Origin: Apostichopus japonicus
Taxonomy: Eukaryota; Echinodermata; Holothuroidea; Aspidochirotida; Stichopodidae
Direction: 5' to 3'
Length of the DNA: 64,000 nucleotides
Assembly: GCF_037975245.1 (NCBI RefSeq)
Contig: NC_092568.1
Coordinates: 12,301,501-12,365,500 of the forward strand
Every line of letters begins with the position of its first letter. Position 1 is the stretch's first letter. Below are positions 1 to 13,015 of the stretch, one piece after another. A program made the position numbers and the translations under genes. The notes beneath the pieces were generated by a model. That model searched no databases, was not told the DNA's origin, and was given only the letters and a program-made list of their open reading frames with translations.

Positions 1-30
<30 letters not shown>
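1..30. repeat. (TA)n microsatellite
   Basis: A pure TA run at the left edge of the window, probably continuing outside it. Confidence 0.95.
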
Positions 31-33
<3 letters not shown>

Positions 34-52
34 TGAACTATTAGAATTCATA

Positions 53-255
53 AAACGATGGATTAGCATTAACATTAAGAAGTACACTGAGGAGCTGACG
101 TTATCATCAATTTAGACTAAAGAGAGCATTTCAGATATTCAGCACATTTTAAAGGTGAATATCTTAGAAATTCGATTAGCAATAGAAACACTACGGGCAC
201 CCACTTGTCTGTCAGTATTGTTCTGCACTAAAATTCTGTTTCAACTCTTAAGTAC
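53..255 (+). repeat. Dispersed repeat, copy 1
   Basis: About 200 bases that are diverged but colinear with 26747-26955. Shared blocks include GGATTAGCATTAAC against GGATTAACATTAAC, GTGAGGAGC-type sequence followed by GACGT, and ATATCTTGAAA-type sequence. It looks like an old interspersed repeat of unknown family. No coding capacity is seen. Confidence 0.6.
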
Positions 256-3200
256 CGTAATCAGTTGAACCTTGAGGTCCATCACTTGACCAGTCAAGGG
301 TTACTTCAAATAATGAAGGGAATTCTAAAACCATAAAATATGTCTAGTTTATAGTAATATACGAATTTGTGTGTGGGTAATGTAACATTGAGGATTAATC
401 AAATAAAGTTATGAATCGTGTACTACTTTAACTGTGAATGTGGTTCATACGCGGCAATTCCTAACGTTGGGTGCGTTTACAAGGAATACATTTAAATTTC
501 GTAATGATAAAAAATATCAACATCCTTATGAAGGGAAATATTTTAAAAAGGCATCAACTAAGTGTCGCGTTGCCATAGAAATTGATAATATCGCTCTGCA
601 TATTTTCGTGCGAAATTATAACTCCGTTAATTGACCATATATATTTTTTTTCAAAAACAATGAGTTGATGAAACTTTACTCGATACGGGATTATTTGGAC
701 CAAAATAAGCATCCAATGAGATTACTGAGGGAAATGATCACTCAGTAGTTTCGATTCGAATCAGCAATGTTATTACAGTATAATATAATTGGGAACAACA
801 TCGCGCCCCGGGGCACCAATAGCAATGGACTCACATAGAAGATTCCTTATTCACCCAAGCCCAACCAAATAATGCTATCCACATTCCGACACTGTGCCCA
901 CATTACGTGTTATGTTTTAACTTATAACCCCCCCCCCCCCACTCTACATCACCATCTCACCCAAAAAAAACTTGGAATCGGCTTCAATGTGGCCACACAC
1001 CATTCTGTTTTTTTGGTTTCAAGTCTCAGATGCCCCTTGACGTTTGTGTGATCAGTCTATGTTTTTTTTGGGGGGGGGCGGGGATATACTTTTGACTGAA
1101 CCTTGGATTCATGTAAAGAGGGATTCTTTAACGTGTACTTTATCTGTAATCTATCATTTGTTGTGTTCAATTATAAATTTGTATGACAGTACAACTCGAG
1201 TTTTATTTCCATTAAACAGGGAACTTGCAAGATACAACGATATGTTATCTAATCTTCATCAGATAAATAACTTATTAGCCGTAATTGAACTTTAATTTTA
1301 AATATACATCGTTAGTTTCATTTTGGCGACGAGATGAAACAATCTTTCAAAGACGCTAAGACTACAGTCTAATTTTCAATTTAAAAAGGGAACTTGTAAA
1401 GTTCAAAGATATTTTTTACCAGCTTAACTTTATCAACATATCCATTAGCAGTATTTGAACATTTTTAAATTCGTGAATATGGTTAAAAACTAAATATGAC
1501 TTTTGGTGATGAGGTAAAGTACCAAGATCTTTATATTACTACAAAATTACATTTCGAGTTTGGTTTATTAATAGCAACCAAAACCTAAAAAAATCTGCGG
1601 CTAATCTAGTTTTGGGAGGGGGATGGGTCTTGTGAAATACTTTATAACAGATGAGTCTGCACTTGGTTAAATATAGCTGACTCGTGTGTAGGGGAGCCTG
1701 GTAGTCCTCCCCCAGAAGTAAATTTAAAACGTCGAATAGTGCATTCTGACACATATTTAAGTTACAAATTAGGTCTATTACAAGTACCACGAAACGGAAA
1801 GATTGTGCTAATGAATTATAATGCTGACTGATTTCGGTAGTGTTCTGAAACTTTAGAGGCTGATCAGAGGCAAATGAAGGATTAAATGCAAAATGTAGTG
1901 CTGAATTTGGTCCGACTTCTATGTATGGGAGGTCCTTCCAAAAAGGAAAAGTACAAACTTGAAAAGTCAAATTGTTTTCAATTGATAAAAAAGGTCAGAT
2001 CTGAAATTGCAATGGACATATTTTTCAATACATTCTGAGTACTCAGACATCACATGAAACTGTTTACAATACATACTATCCCAAACACAGAACATTCTGC
2101 ACTAACTACAGTGCAATACTAACTATATGCTCCTAAGTTTGTTACTGATTAACCTTACAAAATTCGAAAAACAAACTTGCGGATGATCACTCAAGGTTCA
2201 ATCATGGTCATATATTACTTTTTATCAACTATAAAACACCCACTCAACGAAAGATAAAATGACATAGCCATAACGATCGAGCAAATACACATTATCATTG
2301 ATCAGATAATATTAGGAAAGGTACAGCCTAACGCAAACAGCAACCGTTGCTGAAATGTTAATAGGTAGTACAATCATTATGATGAATTGACGCCATATTT
2401 CTACCAGTATATGCCTTTCCTACTTGAACCGTCACATCAGCGACTTGGTGTTTGTACACAAACCTAAGAGGGTGGTGATGGAGGGGAAGTTTCGTTTTAA
2501 GTGGGGGACATCATCGATGAAACAATATTGGGATACGACCTTATATTCCCAAAAGAAAATAATTGTATCACCAGAGACTGACAGAAAACTCCATTAAGAC
2601 ATTGTCTTGCTACAAACTTTTCCACCTAGAGCTTACAACAAACTTACAGCACATGCTTAGTATCGAAAAACTTGTATAAAGCAATACAATTACATCTGGA
2701 TGGGGAGGGAGAGGCAAAGTGATCAGAAACTGTTATCTTTCTTACATATATTTTACATTACTGCATGTTACAAATTAGGGCACATTTTAACAAAGGTGAC
2801 CTTAACATTTTATCGCGTTTACAGGTAAGAGGCTGTTATTAGAAAACACATGAGATTTGTCGAGCGCGGTATAGAAGATATATTTTCTACTGCTACCAGT
2901 CTAACAAGGATACAATGGAGTATTTCAATGTCGCCAACTGTTGAGCCGATTTAACTGCAAAAAGCTAGGCCTATATCTCACTGTTCTGAGCTTAAGATGA
3001 GACAATCTTTATAGCATGAACGATAACCTCTCTCCAAACTGGCTAAGTGTGCAAATTGCATCACCTTATATAGAGAATGAACTTCCAAATACACATTTTC
3101 ATGAGCAGAATAATACAAAGAATAAGCAATCAATTAAAAGTATAGAAAATACTCATATATAATTCAACAATCACACTGAGAGGTCATCCAGCGTAAACAT

Positions 3201-3360
3201 GTTGAAAATAGTAAAACTATTCCTGGCTAGGATAAAAATATATATTTTGTGAAAATATACCTTTACTTGTCGACCTTAAGTTGCCACTAAAATGTGAAGA
3301 CAATACATTACATAGTCATGCATGGGCAATCTGTACTTGCACTAAATCTAACTGACAATT
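256..3360. other. Intergenic, no gene recognised
   Basis: AT-rich sequence with a poly-C run near 928-940 and a poly-G run near 1069-1079. A minus-strand open frame at 1539-1970 (143 codons) shows no recognisable motif and no splice context, so it is not called. Nothing else can be supported here. Confidence 0.5.
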
Positions 3361-3630
3361 CAATAAGAAAAATAAGTTGACTTGTACTTTGATAAATTAC
3401 ATAACAAGTTCAACGAAATGTTCAGCATTACGAAAATGTAAGAAACGTTTAACAGACTTGATTTACTGATTTGAGAAAACGGAGGAAACATTTAACAAAT
3501 TGCAAAGACAGGCGTTTCTAACTACTGTACACACATTGAACAAGCTAAACCTGTCAAAATTGTGCAAACGTAAAGTTTGGTCAAATCTCCCCAAACCAGT
3601 AGCATCCATCGCATATCTGACCCTTGACCC
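3361..3630. repeat. Direct repeat pair, copy 1
   Basis: Colinear with 4304-4570. Shared blocks include TTAACAGACTTGATTTACTG, AAACCTGTCAAA and CCAGTAGC followed by ATCGA-type sequence. The two copies lie about 940 bases apart in the same orientation, with clear substitutions and small indels. Either a local duplication or two copies of an old element. Confidence 0.7.
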
Positions 3631-4303
3631 TTGCAGTACCATTAAAGGAAAAATGAAATCCAGCTCTGTTAAGCTGTTTAGTCATGACAATTTTGGAGAT
3701 TAGTCAATCGAAACCAATTAAACAATAGAAGAGTTCTAACCAAGAAAACAATACAATCCGTTGTTGAGAACGCAACCATTTTTCTAAATTACATATTCGT
3801 TCATGCTCTCCTTCAGAAGATCTTTGCATCATTACCACATGTCTGGTGCCTACAGTAATAACAATGACAATCCTCAAAGTAAATACAATATATTTTGACT
3901 GCAATGTATTTTTAAAACCTGTTGTTGTCTTGTAAACTTTTGAGACACAGGTAAATAAGGACTGAATCAACAGGAGAAATTTGGTTCATGATATCAAGCA
4001 GTTTTCTTTCTTTTGTAGATTCCCCTGTCTAGTTATTACTTAAAAAGTAAGAAAAAAAGAAATTAATACTTCAGGTATGCAAAAAAGGTAAGCTATGTTA
4101 TTGTAGTTTCTTGTTAGTATAATTTAATAATGATTTATCTTTTAAGTAAAGGTGGTGTAGCAGATGTGAAAGAAAAAGTTGTCGGCACCTCTTCCATCTT
4201 CACACTGACCCACCAACGCCTATGCAAGTGGACTAAAGGATGTTAATCGAGTCCTAGAAGTTACGATGGATACAGTTCACATGTATGATAAAGTAAATCC
4301 AAC

Positions 4304-4570
4304 TGACGATTTAAATAAGAAACAAAAGCATACTTTGATAAGACACATAACAAATTCATATGGAAAATATCAGAAACGGTTAACAGACTTGATTTACTGA
4401 TTTGAAAAAATGAAGGAAACACTTAATCCATTGCAAAAGACAGGTGGTTCCGTGTCTGTAAAAATATTTAACTAGTTAAACCTGTCAAAGTGTGAAAATG
4501 TAAAATCTGGTTAAAATTCTCTCCCAACCAGTAGCCATCGATCAATCACATATTTGACATTTAAACAAGC
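4304..4570. repeat. Direct repeat pair, copy 2
   Basis: Second copy of the repeat at 3361-3630. It keeps the central TTAACAGACTTGATTTACTG block and the later AAACCTGTCAAA block. Confidence 0.7.
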
Positions 4571-5692
4571 AAGTATTATGTGACAGGAATGACCGTCATA
4601 CGCAATATGTAAGACGGACAAAGATGTTTGAATAGTAACCGGGTGTATTGCAGATCATGCATTTGATGAGGTGGAAAATAAATCGCAATAACTTTATTAT
4701 AATAATAATATAATAATAATCAGCAGTATTTTTAAGACGCTTAAGAGTACACAATTGCATCAATACCAACAGCAATTTTTGCCGATAGCCCGCCCAATAA
4801 GTAGACAAATTGAGAAATTGAAAGACAGGAATGCGAGCTTTTCACCGAATGAGCAGCGTCAGAATGTATATTACCTTCCAACTCAGGTAGCCCTAGGCCT
4901 AGACCAATTTTGAATTGGGTCTATTGCTCGGCTAAGGCTACGTTATGTCCTGCTGTTTGTCGATATAGTTTCGTCTTTTCCTATATTCCCTTCGCTGTTA
5001 GGTTCTTCTGCCTTTTGTTGATGATTACTAAGTCCCTTCGTTCTTTTGTAAGGTTTCTTGCGGGAACTACTTGCTTCTATGATTGCTAAGGTGGACATTA
5101 GCGAAATGCAGTAACGATCCAATAACTTAGGATACTATGCATGAACTGTGTTGATACGATGTGTAGACTAGTACTTGTACTATTTAGTCTACGTTTTACG
5201 TTGTTTGGTATCAACTATGAGTTGTTTCGACTTACTTTATATGCATTACCTAATATAATTTCATTGGCTTCTTCAAACAAAGCCATGCATTATCGATTTC
5301 ATTTTTGGTCGTTATTTTTTATGAAAATCGAAAAGCATTAGACAAGTTGCCGAAGTATGCCAATAAATATTTGTGTGTGTTCCATGTTACCGTCTATATG
5401 CACCTGTACAGGTATTGCACCTCGTTGCCTGTAGCGAACACAGAAACCCCATGGATGACAACCAATGGTCTTGCACAAAAAATATCTAAGCGACAATTGT
5501 AGTGACAAATACGACATTGCAACCTAATTTTGAGCTATCCGAAGTATTTTCGCTGTTGTTTTTAAAAGTCGATTCCATTTTCAGTGTGACCTCGAGGGTT
5601 GGAAGAACAGAAACGTAAATATACATTGGAAAGTTTACTGACAATCGTCAACAACATATTAAAATATCGTGTTAATGTTAAAATAAATGTTA
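4571..5692. other. Intergenic, no gene recognised
   Basis: Short AT-rich open frames only. The 3' part may hold the 3' UTR of the minus-strand apolipoprotein-L-like gene, but no clear poly(A) signal was found on the minus strand. Confidence 0.4.
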
Positions 5693-8099
5693 CTATGCCC
5701 GGTAAATCTGATTCACGAATTCCATAATTTCCGCAAGGTCAAGGAGCTGCTCCGAAAACTCTTTTGACTTTGTTTTGTTACTTTCGGCACCTTTCGGTTC
5801 GCTGGAATTTTCGTTTCGTCTGTCTTCGTCCTTGTTTATCTGAACAAGATCATAAATTGCATGACCAAGAAAAGCCAAGTCTATGCCGATACCAACGGCA
5901 CTTAAAACAATCGATGCTGCAGAAACTCCACTAGCAACCCTTGCAACTGCTCCTCCTACTTTACTAAGATCATTAGCAGCCTGTGTAGATCAAGGGGGAA
6001 AAATTGAATCATATGTTATGCACATTGTTGACTGCCAGTATAGTCCCACATTATAAGCCCTTTCTTTCTTATTACTTTCAAAATTTATGGGAAGCATAAT
6101 TTACATGTTCTTTTGTTAATAACTATCTGAAAAATTCAAGAGTGGACGCACTGTCTAGAATATTTTGAAATGATACACATATCCCTGTTAACCAATTAAA
6201 CAATATGATAAAACCATATCCAATTAGAATAACACTTACATCAATAGTTCTTAGTGCTGATCGAGCTGCAGCTGATCCTCCTCCAACGACTGTCTTTGCA
6301 GCAGCCTGACCAGCCTCCCCCAGAGGGGCAGCCATGTCAACACTAGGAAGTTCGGTGTCAGCGGCGAGGTAACGCCTAACAAAGACACGAAATGTTATAA
6401 CCGTATCACTAAGTCCTTTTTCTGGAATTGCCTCTTCAAGACTATCAAACGAAGCTTTTTCTGCCTTTTCTGCAAGTGCCGCTAAATCTGCAATATCATT
6501 TACTTTGAGCATGTGCTTCAGCATATCACCCATCTCTGTACGAATATTTTGGACGCAAACATCCAGAAGACAAAACTGTTGGCGAATATCCATATGGTTT
6601 TCTCCACTTTGATAAAGTTGTTTTAACTCGTTTTTTAAATTTGTTATTTGTGTAAGTTCGTCACTTCCTAATTGCCTCGAATTAATACCTTGCTTTATTT
6701 TGCTTTCAACAAACGTTTTCAGCAAATGGATAGTAACTGTAGCCTTTGCGAAATGCTTATTAAAGTCGACGAACATTTCGAGAACAGGTTTAAACTCTTC
6801 AACCCTGTTTTTATCCCCAATGACCTTCTCGACCGAAAACCCGATGTTCACACCAGCTCCGGCCAGTCCTACTGCTGCTCCAGAAGCTATTAGTACAATG
6901 CTTGTTCCAAATGTGAAAGGAATCAAGATTGCCCCAGCGATTGACATTGCACCACCTACTAATCCTGCTACGCTTCCACCAATGACGCCATAGTTTCTCT
7001 TCTTCCTGAAATAAATGGCTGCTTCAGCTAATTTTCGTACATCGGCAATGGTCTCTTCAGTGAAGACATTTTTGTTTGTTGATAATGGAAGATCCTTCAA
7101 AGCATTGAAAATAATTGAGTTATATATTCATACTTCATAGTGATCAAGGCATAAAAAGGATGATCATAACTATACTTTTCTCAGTTACTCACAATACCAG
7201 TGTAATGTTATTAATAACAACAAGTGACGAAGACAATATAATTTCAAATATCTCAAAAGGACGTTAACTTAGTTCTCTGTGTATGAACTTGACGTTAGGA
7301 AAACGATATGAACTTTATTAATTCAAAACAGGATTATATGCCACCGATGATCAGCAGTTATTTAAGGACACGCCGTGGTGCAATTGGAATGTACGAGATT
7401 TCTACGGGGAATGAAATCACACAACCGCATTGTACAACATAAGCCGCTGTACTGTACGCTAAGACAATGAAAAAACATCAGGTCCCCCCCCCCCACGCGG
7501 CCCAACAGAAGGACACAATGTAACATTATGATATTAATTGTGAATAATCCTTGTTAGCAATAAATGCACTGATAAAATGAGTATCGAATAAATTGTTTGA
7601 AACGCCGCAAAAAAATAGCACTTATTTGCAACAAGGCACCCTCTATTTATCAGAACGTTTTAATGAACCATCCCTAGGATGATATAACTCCCTATGTTAA
7701 GTTCATTAAGTGTAGGAAAGCTCAGATAATATAGTTTATCTAAAATATATTTACAAATCGCTTTAGTGTTTTCATACGCCTTACTGTTTCCATATATTAT
7801 GTTTTACGAGTCACAATAGAACATTTGCTTGGTAACCATTAGACTTTAGACTTGATAATGACGAATGCAACATAAAGTGCAACAAAGCGATAAACATAAG
7901 ATACATCGATTAATAATATGAACATAAATATGGATATGAATTAGTTGCAGCACGGTAGATTGAATACTCCGCGAACAATATGCTTTTAATTTAATTGATA
8001 CAGTTCATTAATAACGTAAAAATAGGAGTGCTATACCAGAATATCATTAAGACAGCGTACACAAAACTTCAAAGCTTCAAGTGCATTCGTAGCCTCCAT
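5693..8099 (-). CDS. Apolipoprotein-L-like protein, 3-exon model (exon 1 tentative)
   Basis: Minus strand. Secure exons are 7094-6240 and 5980-5693. They are joined in phase 0 by an intron with a GTAAGTG donor and a CTACACAG acceptor, and end in TAG. The 855-base exon opens an apolipoprotein L domain: a VRKLAEAA helix, then a long Gly/Ala-rich hydrophobic hairpin containing GGSVAGLVGGAM, LIPFTFGTS and GLAGAGVNIGF. The last exon adds a second hydrophobic stretch (ASIVLSAVGIGIDLAFLG) and an acidic helix ending QIYRA. APOL proteins associate with membranes and lipids, and some form ion channels. A likely first exon, 8099-8037, encodes MEATNALEALKFCVRCLNDI plus one Leu. It stops in phase 0 at a weak GTATAG donor and fits the phase-0 acceptor TTTGAAG before 7094. 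The total would be about 401 residues. The family assignment is strong; exon 1 and the 5' acceptor are inference. No symbol is given because orthology to a particular APOL is not claimed. Confidence 0.75.
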
Positions 8100-10980
8100 T
8101 CTCAAGATAGTTGATTCGTTGCCTTCTGCGAGGTTATTCACATTTGTCTACAACACAAAAGTATTCGATATTGTATATGGTTATACTCTGGTATAAAACA
8201 ATTTCAACGTCAATCAGTCCTGTTTTTCTGTTACAAATATTTGCTGAGATAATGGTCTGAGGCACTCTTACTCGTTCACAATGACCCACCAGCAGCCCGG
8301 TATACTGACGCATTCTCATATTGCTGTTGCTTGGTGTTGTGTTTTTTTTGTAGTCATGATATTGTGATAATCCGTTCTGCGCGTTGATATGATGTGACGT
8401 GTACGTTACTAGCAGAGATGAGTAAACCTGCAGTGGCCAGGTTATGCGTGCCAGACACATATCATTACCATCTCAGAAATTTTACTAAATGAAAGTAGGT
8501 CCACGATAATGTGAACGCCTGGACAGTTTATGTGGTATTTCAGTTAGTTTGAGTGAAATGGTCATATCATGTATACTGAATTCATTAATCAGAAGTGTGA
8601 AACCTCAAGATTCTAGGCAAGTATTGTAGGAATAGCGTTCAAAAAAGAATACAATATTGATTTTACCACTCACCACGTATATGCACGATGGCGGATGCGA
8701 TGACCGTTTTGCTTTTCACGAGTTGGTTAAGATAGCAATAAATATAGAGAGCTCCTAAGAATTTCCTGCGTGAACAGTGTCTACTGTGAAACTATGGTTC
8801 ATAAATATATGTATACGCTACGCGCCAACCGATGGTGGCACTCCCCTTAAATAGCGTAAAATGGTCCCTTTTGGGAAATGGCCCACTCTCTAAAATTTCT
8901 TAAAAAGACCCTGGTATATACGCACATCCAAGCAGCACTAGGTAACATTTGGACCTTACAAAACGTACTGAGTTTCTAAGTTGTTTCTAAGTTGCAGATG
9001 TTAGGATCTAACTTTATCTTTTGTTTTGTCAATTATACGGCATCGCTAAGTGTTAGGCAGCGAAACGCAAGTGCAATGTAACTATGCCAGCATGTAGATG
9101 ATGGCATCTAGCTTTATCCTGTGTGTTGTCAAAGCTACGAATTTTCGCTTTTGACATATATGTGATTATGAAATACCAATATGTGCGACAGGGTAAAACA
9201 GGGCTGGGTTATAAGTTGCACAAAATCTAGCAACGTCTTAGCACTATTCTTAGCCTATTCTTTTTCCATCGTACCGCTGAGGGTCGGATGTTGTAGCTTA
9301 TGGCCGCTGAGGACCTGGAATAGTTTTTAAGAGAGATCCATTGAGTTGAACTTGTAGAATGTTCTCAGAGTTTAAAGAAAATATCCACTTTCTTGTGATA
9401 CTTTTGTGACCCTACGAGAGCACTGAAAACTGTTTCACAGTACATGTTGTGGCGAATCAGAGCACATGTTAAGGTATTTTAAGACATTTCTTCCTATTGT
9501 TTGTTGATCTACTTTATCAGTTTACACAGTATGTACTCTGTCGAATAGGAGAATCGGGTGACGGACTGTGCGGCGCCTGCGCTTCCATTTTGACATTTAT
9601 GTTATATATGTCACTGTTTGACATTGGTTCTTCTGTTTAAAGATTGGTGCCCCAAAGTGTAGGCTTCTGGCTCGTGAAAACCGCTCAAGGTGTCGAAGGG
9701 AGCGCGGCTTGGGGGGGGGGGGTTGCCTCTACTGATAAGAGTTCGTCTCTGATGAGAAAATGATCCGAAAACAGGCAACGTGGATTAGTAGGTGCGCCTA
9801 GATTGTTAACGGCTCCGACTCCACTATTGACCACAGTTTTGGGTGAGTCTATTTTCCTGGAATAGTGTTTAATTAGTGTACCACACATCGTTAGTAACAG
9901 CAGAATAATGATCAGTTTTTTTTTGTCTTCAAAACTGCCAAATGTAGGGTCCTGCATGTGCCGTGCTTAATCCGACCCTGATTTGAGTGTGCAACCATGG
10001 AATATTGGCAATATCCACTCTGGAGCAATGGTGACACTGCATTTATTGATTACTAATAAAAAGCGAAAACGAGATAATATAGGTAATGATAAAACAGATC
10101 TACATAGATTATGAAAATTATCTTTCAAAATTACAAATATAACAAAATCCTTGATTCGTGACCCATTTTGGCCAACATTCCGTTATTTAAATTCATATAA
10201 GTTTTGTTACCAAGAGTTTTCTCAAATATCTTATAGGCTGGTTATATCAGTATATGGGCAATATTCATCATTATAATTGGCGAACTCACAGGGACCGGGA
10301 CACGGAGGGGGGGGCAGTGACAGGTTTACACCCATCTGCCGAAGCCTAGAGTTGATTATAAAGATGCAATCCGTAAAACAAACGGGCATCCATCTGGATA
10401 TCCAAATGTGCACCTACTTTATTCTGCTCTCGGATCCAACGTAAAAGGGCGACCAGTTCAGTAACGTCACATTGGACACTGTGTAAGGCCCCTTGGATAT
10501 TGTGAATCATTAAATAGGCCCTCAATCCAATATCTAACATTCTAGGTCGGAAATTCAGCCCGCCCCAACGCCCTCCACCGAACACTGCCGTACATGAGAT
10601 AAATTGTTCGTTTAAGTAATACTTATGTTGGTACCATACGGAGACTTTTCTGCTTCTTGTCAGTCAATTTCACACAACAACACAACTTTGGAGGTGTATA
10701 AAAAGATGAATTTCGGAATTGAATATATTCCCAACGAACTCAATACAGATGAAGAACGCTTAATACATGTACAAGAGGAATGGTTGTCTAACAGTATTCT
10801 ATTAGTTACGTAAGAACTGACATGGATCATGAGTAAGGACACTGCACACGAAACATGAAGACACATTATTATGGATATTGTTAGCAACGAAAAATTACAC
10901 ACACATACAAACACATATACTCACCTCCACAATAATATTGGGACCAGTAACTTGGTACGTTTTGCATCAACAATTGTTGG
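8100..10980. other. Intergenic, repeat fragments
   Basis: No gene recognised. Positions 8814-8850 hold a minus-strand fragment of the hAT-type element family seen at 33.3-35 kb and 50-51 kb (GCGCCAACCGATGGTGGC). Positions 8985-9130 hold two related ~50-base blocks ending in TCTAACTTTATC and TCTAGCTTTATC. A poly-G run lies at 9711-9722. A minus-strand open frame at 10346-10585 starts at GTG, has no recognisable motif and is not called. Confidence 0.4.
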
Positions 10981-10983
10981 ACC

Positions 10984-11455
10984 TGATTTGTGGGACCAGA
11001 ATGTACACCTTATGTGTGGGACCTTAAAAACACACCTTTGTGGGACCAGTTCAAATATGTGGGACCACAAAAACACACCTAAGAAACATTATTTGTGGGA
11101 CCATACTAGTTTGTGGGACCACAAAACACACCTAATGTGTGGGACCAGTCCAAATATATGGGAACACAAAAGCACACCTAAGAAACATTATTTGTGGGAC
11201 CATACTAATATGTGGGACCACAAAACACACCTGAGAAACATCATTTGTGGGACCAAAAAAAACACACCTGAGAAACATCATTTGTGGGACCAGACCAAAT
11301 TGTGGGACCAAAAAAACACACCTGAGAAACATCATTTGTGGGACCAGACCAAATTGTGGGACCAAAAAACACACCTGAGAGACAACATTTGTGGGACCAG
11401 ATAAAACGAACTAAATTTGTGGAATCACACCCAATATGTGGGACCACAAATCATG
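10984..11455 (+). repeat. TGTGGGACCA minisatellite
   Basis: About 470 bases built from TTTGTGGGACCA units alternating with AAACACACCT and GAGAAACATCATTT spacers. The most regular part (11275-11400) repeats every 54 bases; elsewhere the period varies between about 38 and 62 bases. The repeat is open in several frames on both strands because the units contain few stops, so the long frame across 10871-11404 is treated as a by-product of the repeat and not as a gene. Confidence 0.85.
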
Positions 11456-12442
11456 CTGTTCCAACATGTATGGGACCAAAAGCAGACCTTTCAAAAGGTT
11501 TGGGTACCAATCCCAAAATGCAGCATTAACTCCTTTGTGGGACGGACCATCTAATGAACACAAATACCGAGTCTCTGTCTCTAAGACAGAAATTAAAGGA
11601 GCTTTGGTAGTTGAAAGATAAATTATACATAAGTTTCTGTACTGTTTCTCCCCAAATCAGCAAAAGATATTCATCCTGCGAAGATTTTCCCCAAAAAACT
11701 GCCTCAGCAATAGAAATTTCCAACAGAAATTTCTTTAATCGGCAGAAAAAACGGTACATTTATGAATTTTTCTTAAGTTGACGTCCCAGCTCAATGAGTT
11801 GGAGGAATACTGCACAGAAAGTAAGGAACACATTTATCTCTCATAACTACCTATCCTCCTTTAGCCATTCAGATGTGTCAAATTAAGGAACTGTAAATAT
11901 GTTAGGAAAAGAACATTTTTCAATTTTCCTACACACACCTATACACTGACAGTCTGATATCAGGAAACTTACCGATAGCGTGGAATTTATCCGTCTGTAG
12001 TAAATGTTAGTTACGCCTCAGAGAAGCCAGACTGCACTGCAGCTGCATCCAAATCATTAAGTCAACTACTCTGCAACTGCTGATGGGCGCGGACTGGTAC
12101 AATACATATAGTTAAACTAGTGTATAGCCATGCACGATATTCATATTTACTTAATCTCTTAATGATATTTGATTGGATGGAACAGCTGTCATGAATAACT
12201 AACATGTTTTTCTTATCTTTGTCGGTATGCATTATTTATAATCTGCTTATTGGCATTGCATATACGTTGGAATTTGAGTTGAATTTTGAGTTGTAAAGTA
12301 GGATATATTGCATGCTAGCTGAACAGCCTGGTAACGTGTTCAAGGTAAACTATGTGATATAATTGCATACTGATAGAAAAGTTCCCAAATTCTGAAAATC
12401 ATATTCAAAGTTATGGCCATATGCCTGAAAGGACAAGCTTTA

Positions 12443-12447
<5 letters not shown>
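11456..12447. other. Intergenic, nothing recognised
   Basis: AT-rich unique-looking sequence without splice-bounded or conserved frames. Confidence 0.4.

Positions 12448-12520
<73 letters not shown>
12448..12520. repeat. (TA)n tail of SINE copy 1
   Basis: A pure TA tract abutting the 3' (low-coordinate) end of the minus-strand SINE at 12521-12645. The same arrangement occurs at 38.87 kb, which suggests the tract grew from the SINE tail. Confidence 0.85.
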
Positions 12521-12526
<6 letters not shown>

Positions 12527-12645
12527 ATCGTAATGAGTTGGAAAATCAAGAACAGTGAAAAAACTTTCAGCCTCCACCGGGATTCGAACCACGGGCCTCC
12601 CGCTCTGTACGCGGACACCCTAACCACTAGGCTATGGACGCTGAT
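12521..12645 (-). mobile_element. tRNA-derived SINE, copy 1
   Basis: On the minus strand the element starts with a tRNA-like head: an A-box-like TAGCCTAGTGGTTAGGGTG and a B-box GGTTCGAATCCC. A short non-tRNA tail (TGTTCTTGATTTTCC, then AACTCATTACGATTTTCAT) follows, and then (TA)n. It is identical over 125 bases to the copy at 12894-13018, which implies recent activity or local duplication. The internal A and B boxes are the RNA polymerase III promoter elements of tRNA-derived SINEs. Confidence 0.85.
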
Positions 12646-12893
12646 TGTATGTCCAGAGGTTCGAAACCGGTAAGGAAGATCGTAATTCCACTGTAGGCGT
12701 TTGTCACCTGTATCGAACAATACTAGTTCTGTTTTTGGTGACATATTTTGCCTTACTCTAGAGATCAAACATGATGCTAACCAACTCGAAAATCATTTGT
12801 GATTCCTAAAGCCGGATCTCGAAAGAGATACTTTGAACAGACTTTATGTTAATGCAATGGAGGTAAACGACAAAGGCAAATGAATATATATAA

Positions 12894-13015
12894 ATGAAAA
12901 TCGTAATGAGTTGGAAAATCAAGAACAGTGAAAAAACTTTCAGCCTCCACCGGGATTCGAACCACGGGCCTCCCGCTCTGTACGCGGACACCCTAACCAC
13001 TAGGCTATGGACGCT

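Noticed and set aside
1539-1970. 143-codon minus-strand open frame
   Set aside because: No recognisable motif, no good splice borders and unremarkable composition; it is the length expected by chance in a window of this size.
10346-10585. 79-codon minus-strand frame with a Gly/Arg-rich start
   Set aside because: It begins at GTG, has no known motif and lies in a repeat-rich area.
10871-11404. A 177-codon open frame of Trp-Asp-His-Lys repeats
   Set aside because: It is entirely made of the minisatellite, several other frames are open too, and there is no splice or start context.
12413-12673. Open frame through the SINE
   Set aside because: It is read-through of the TA tail and the tRNA-like head, and is not a gene.
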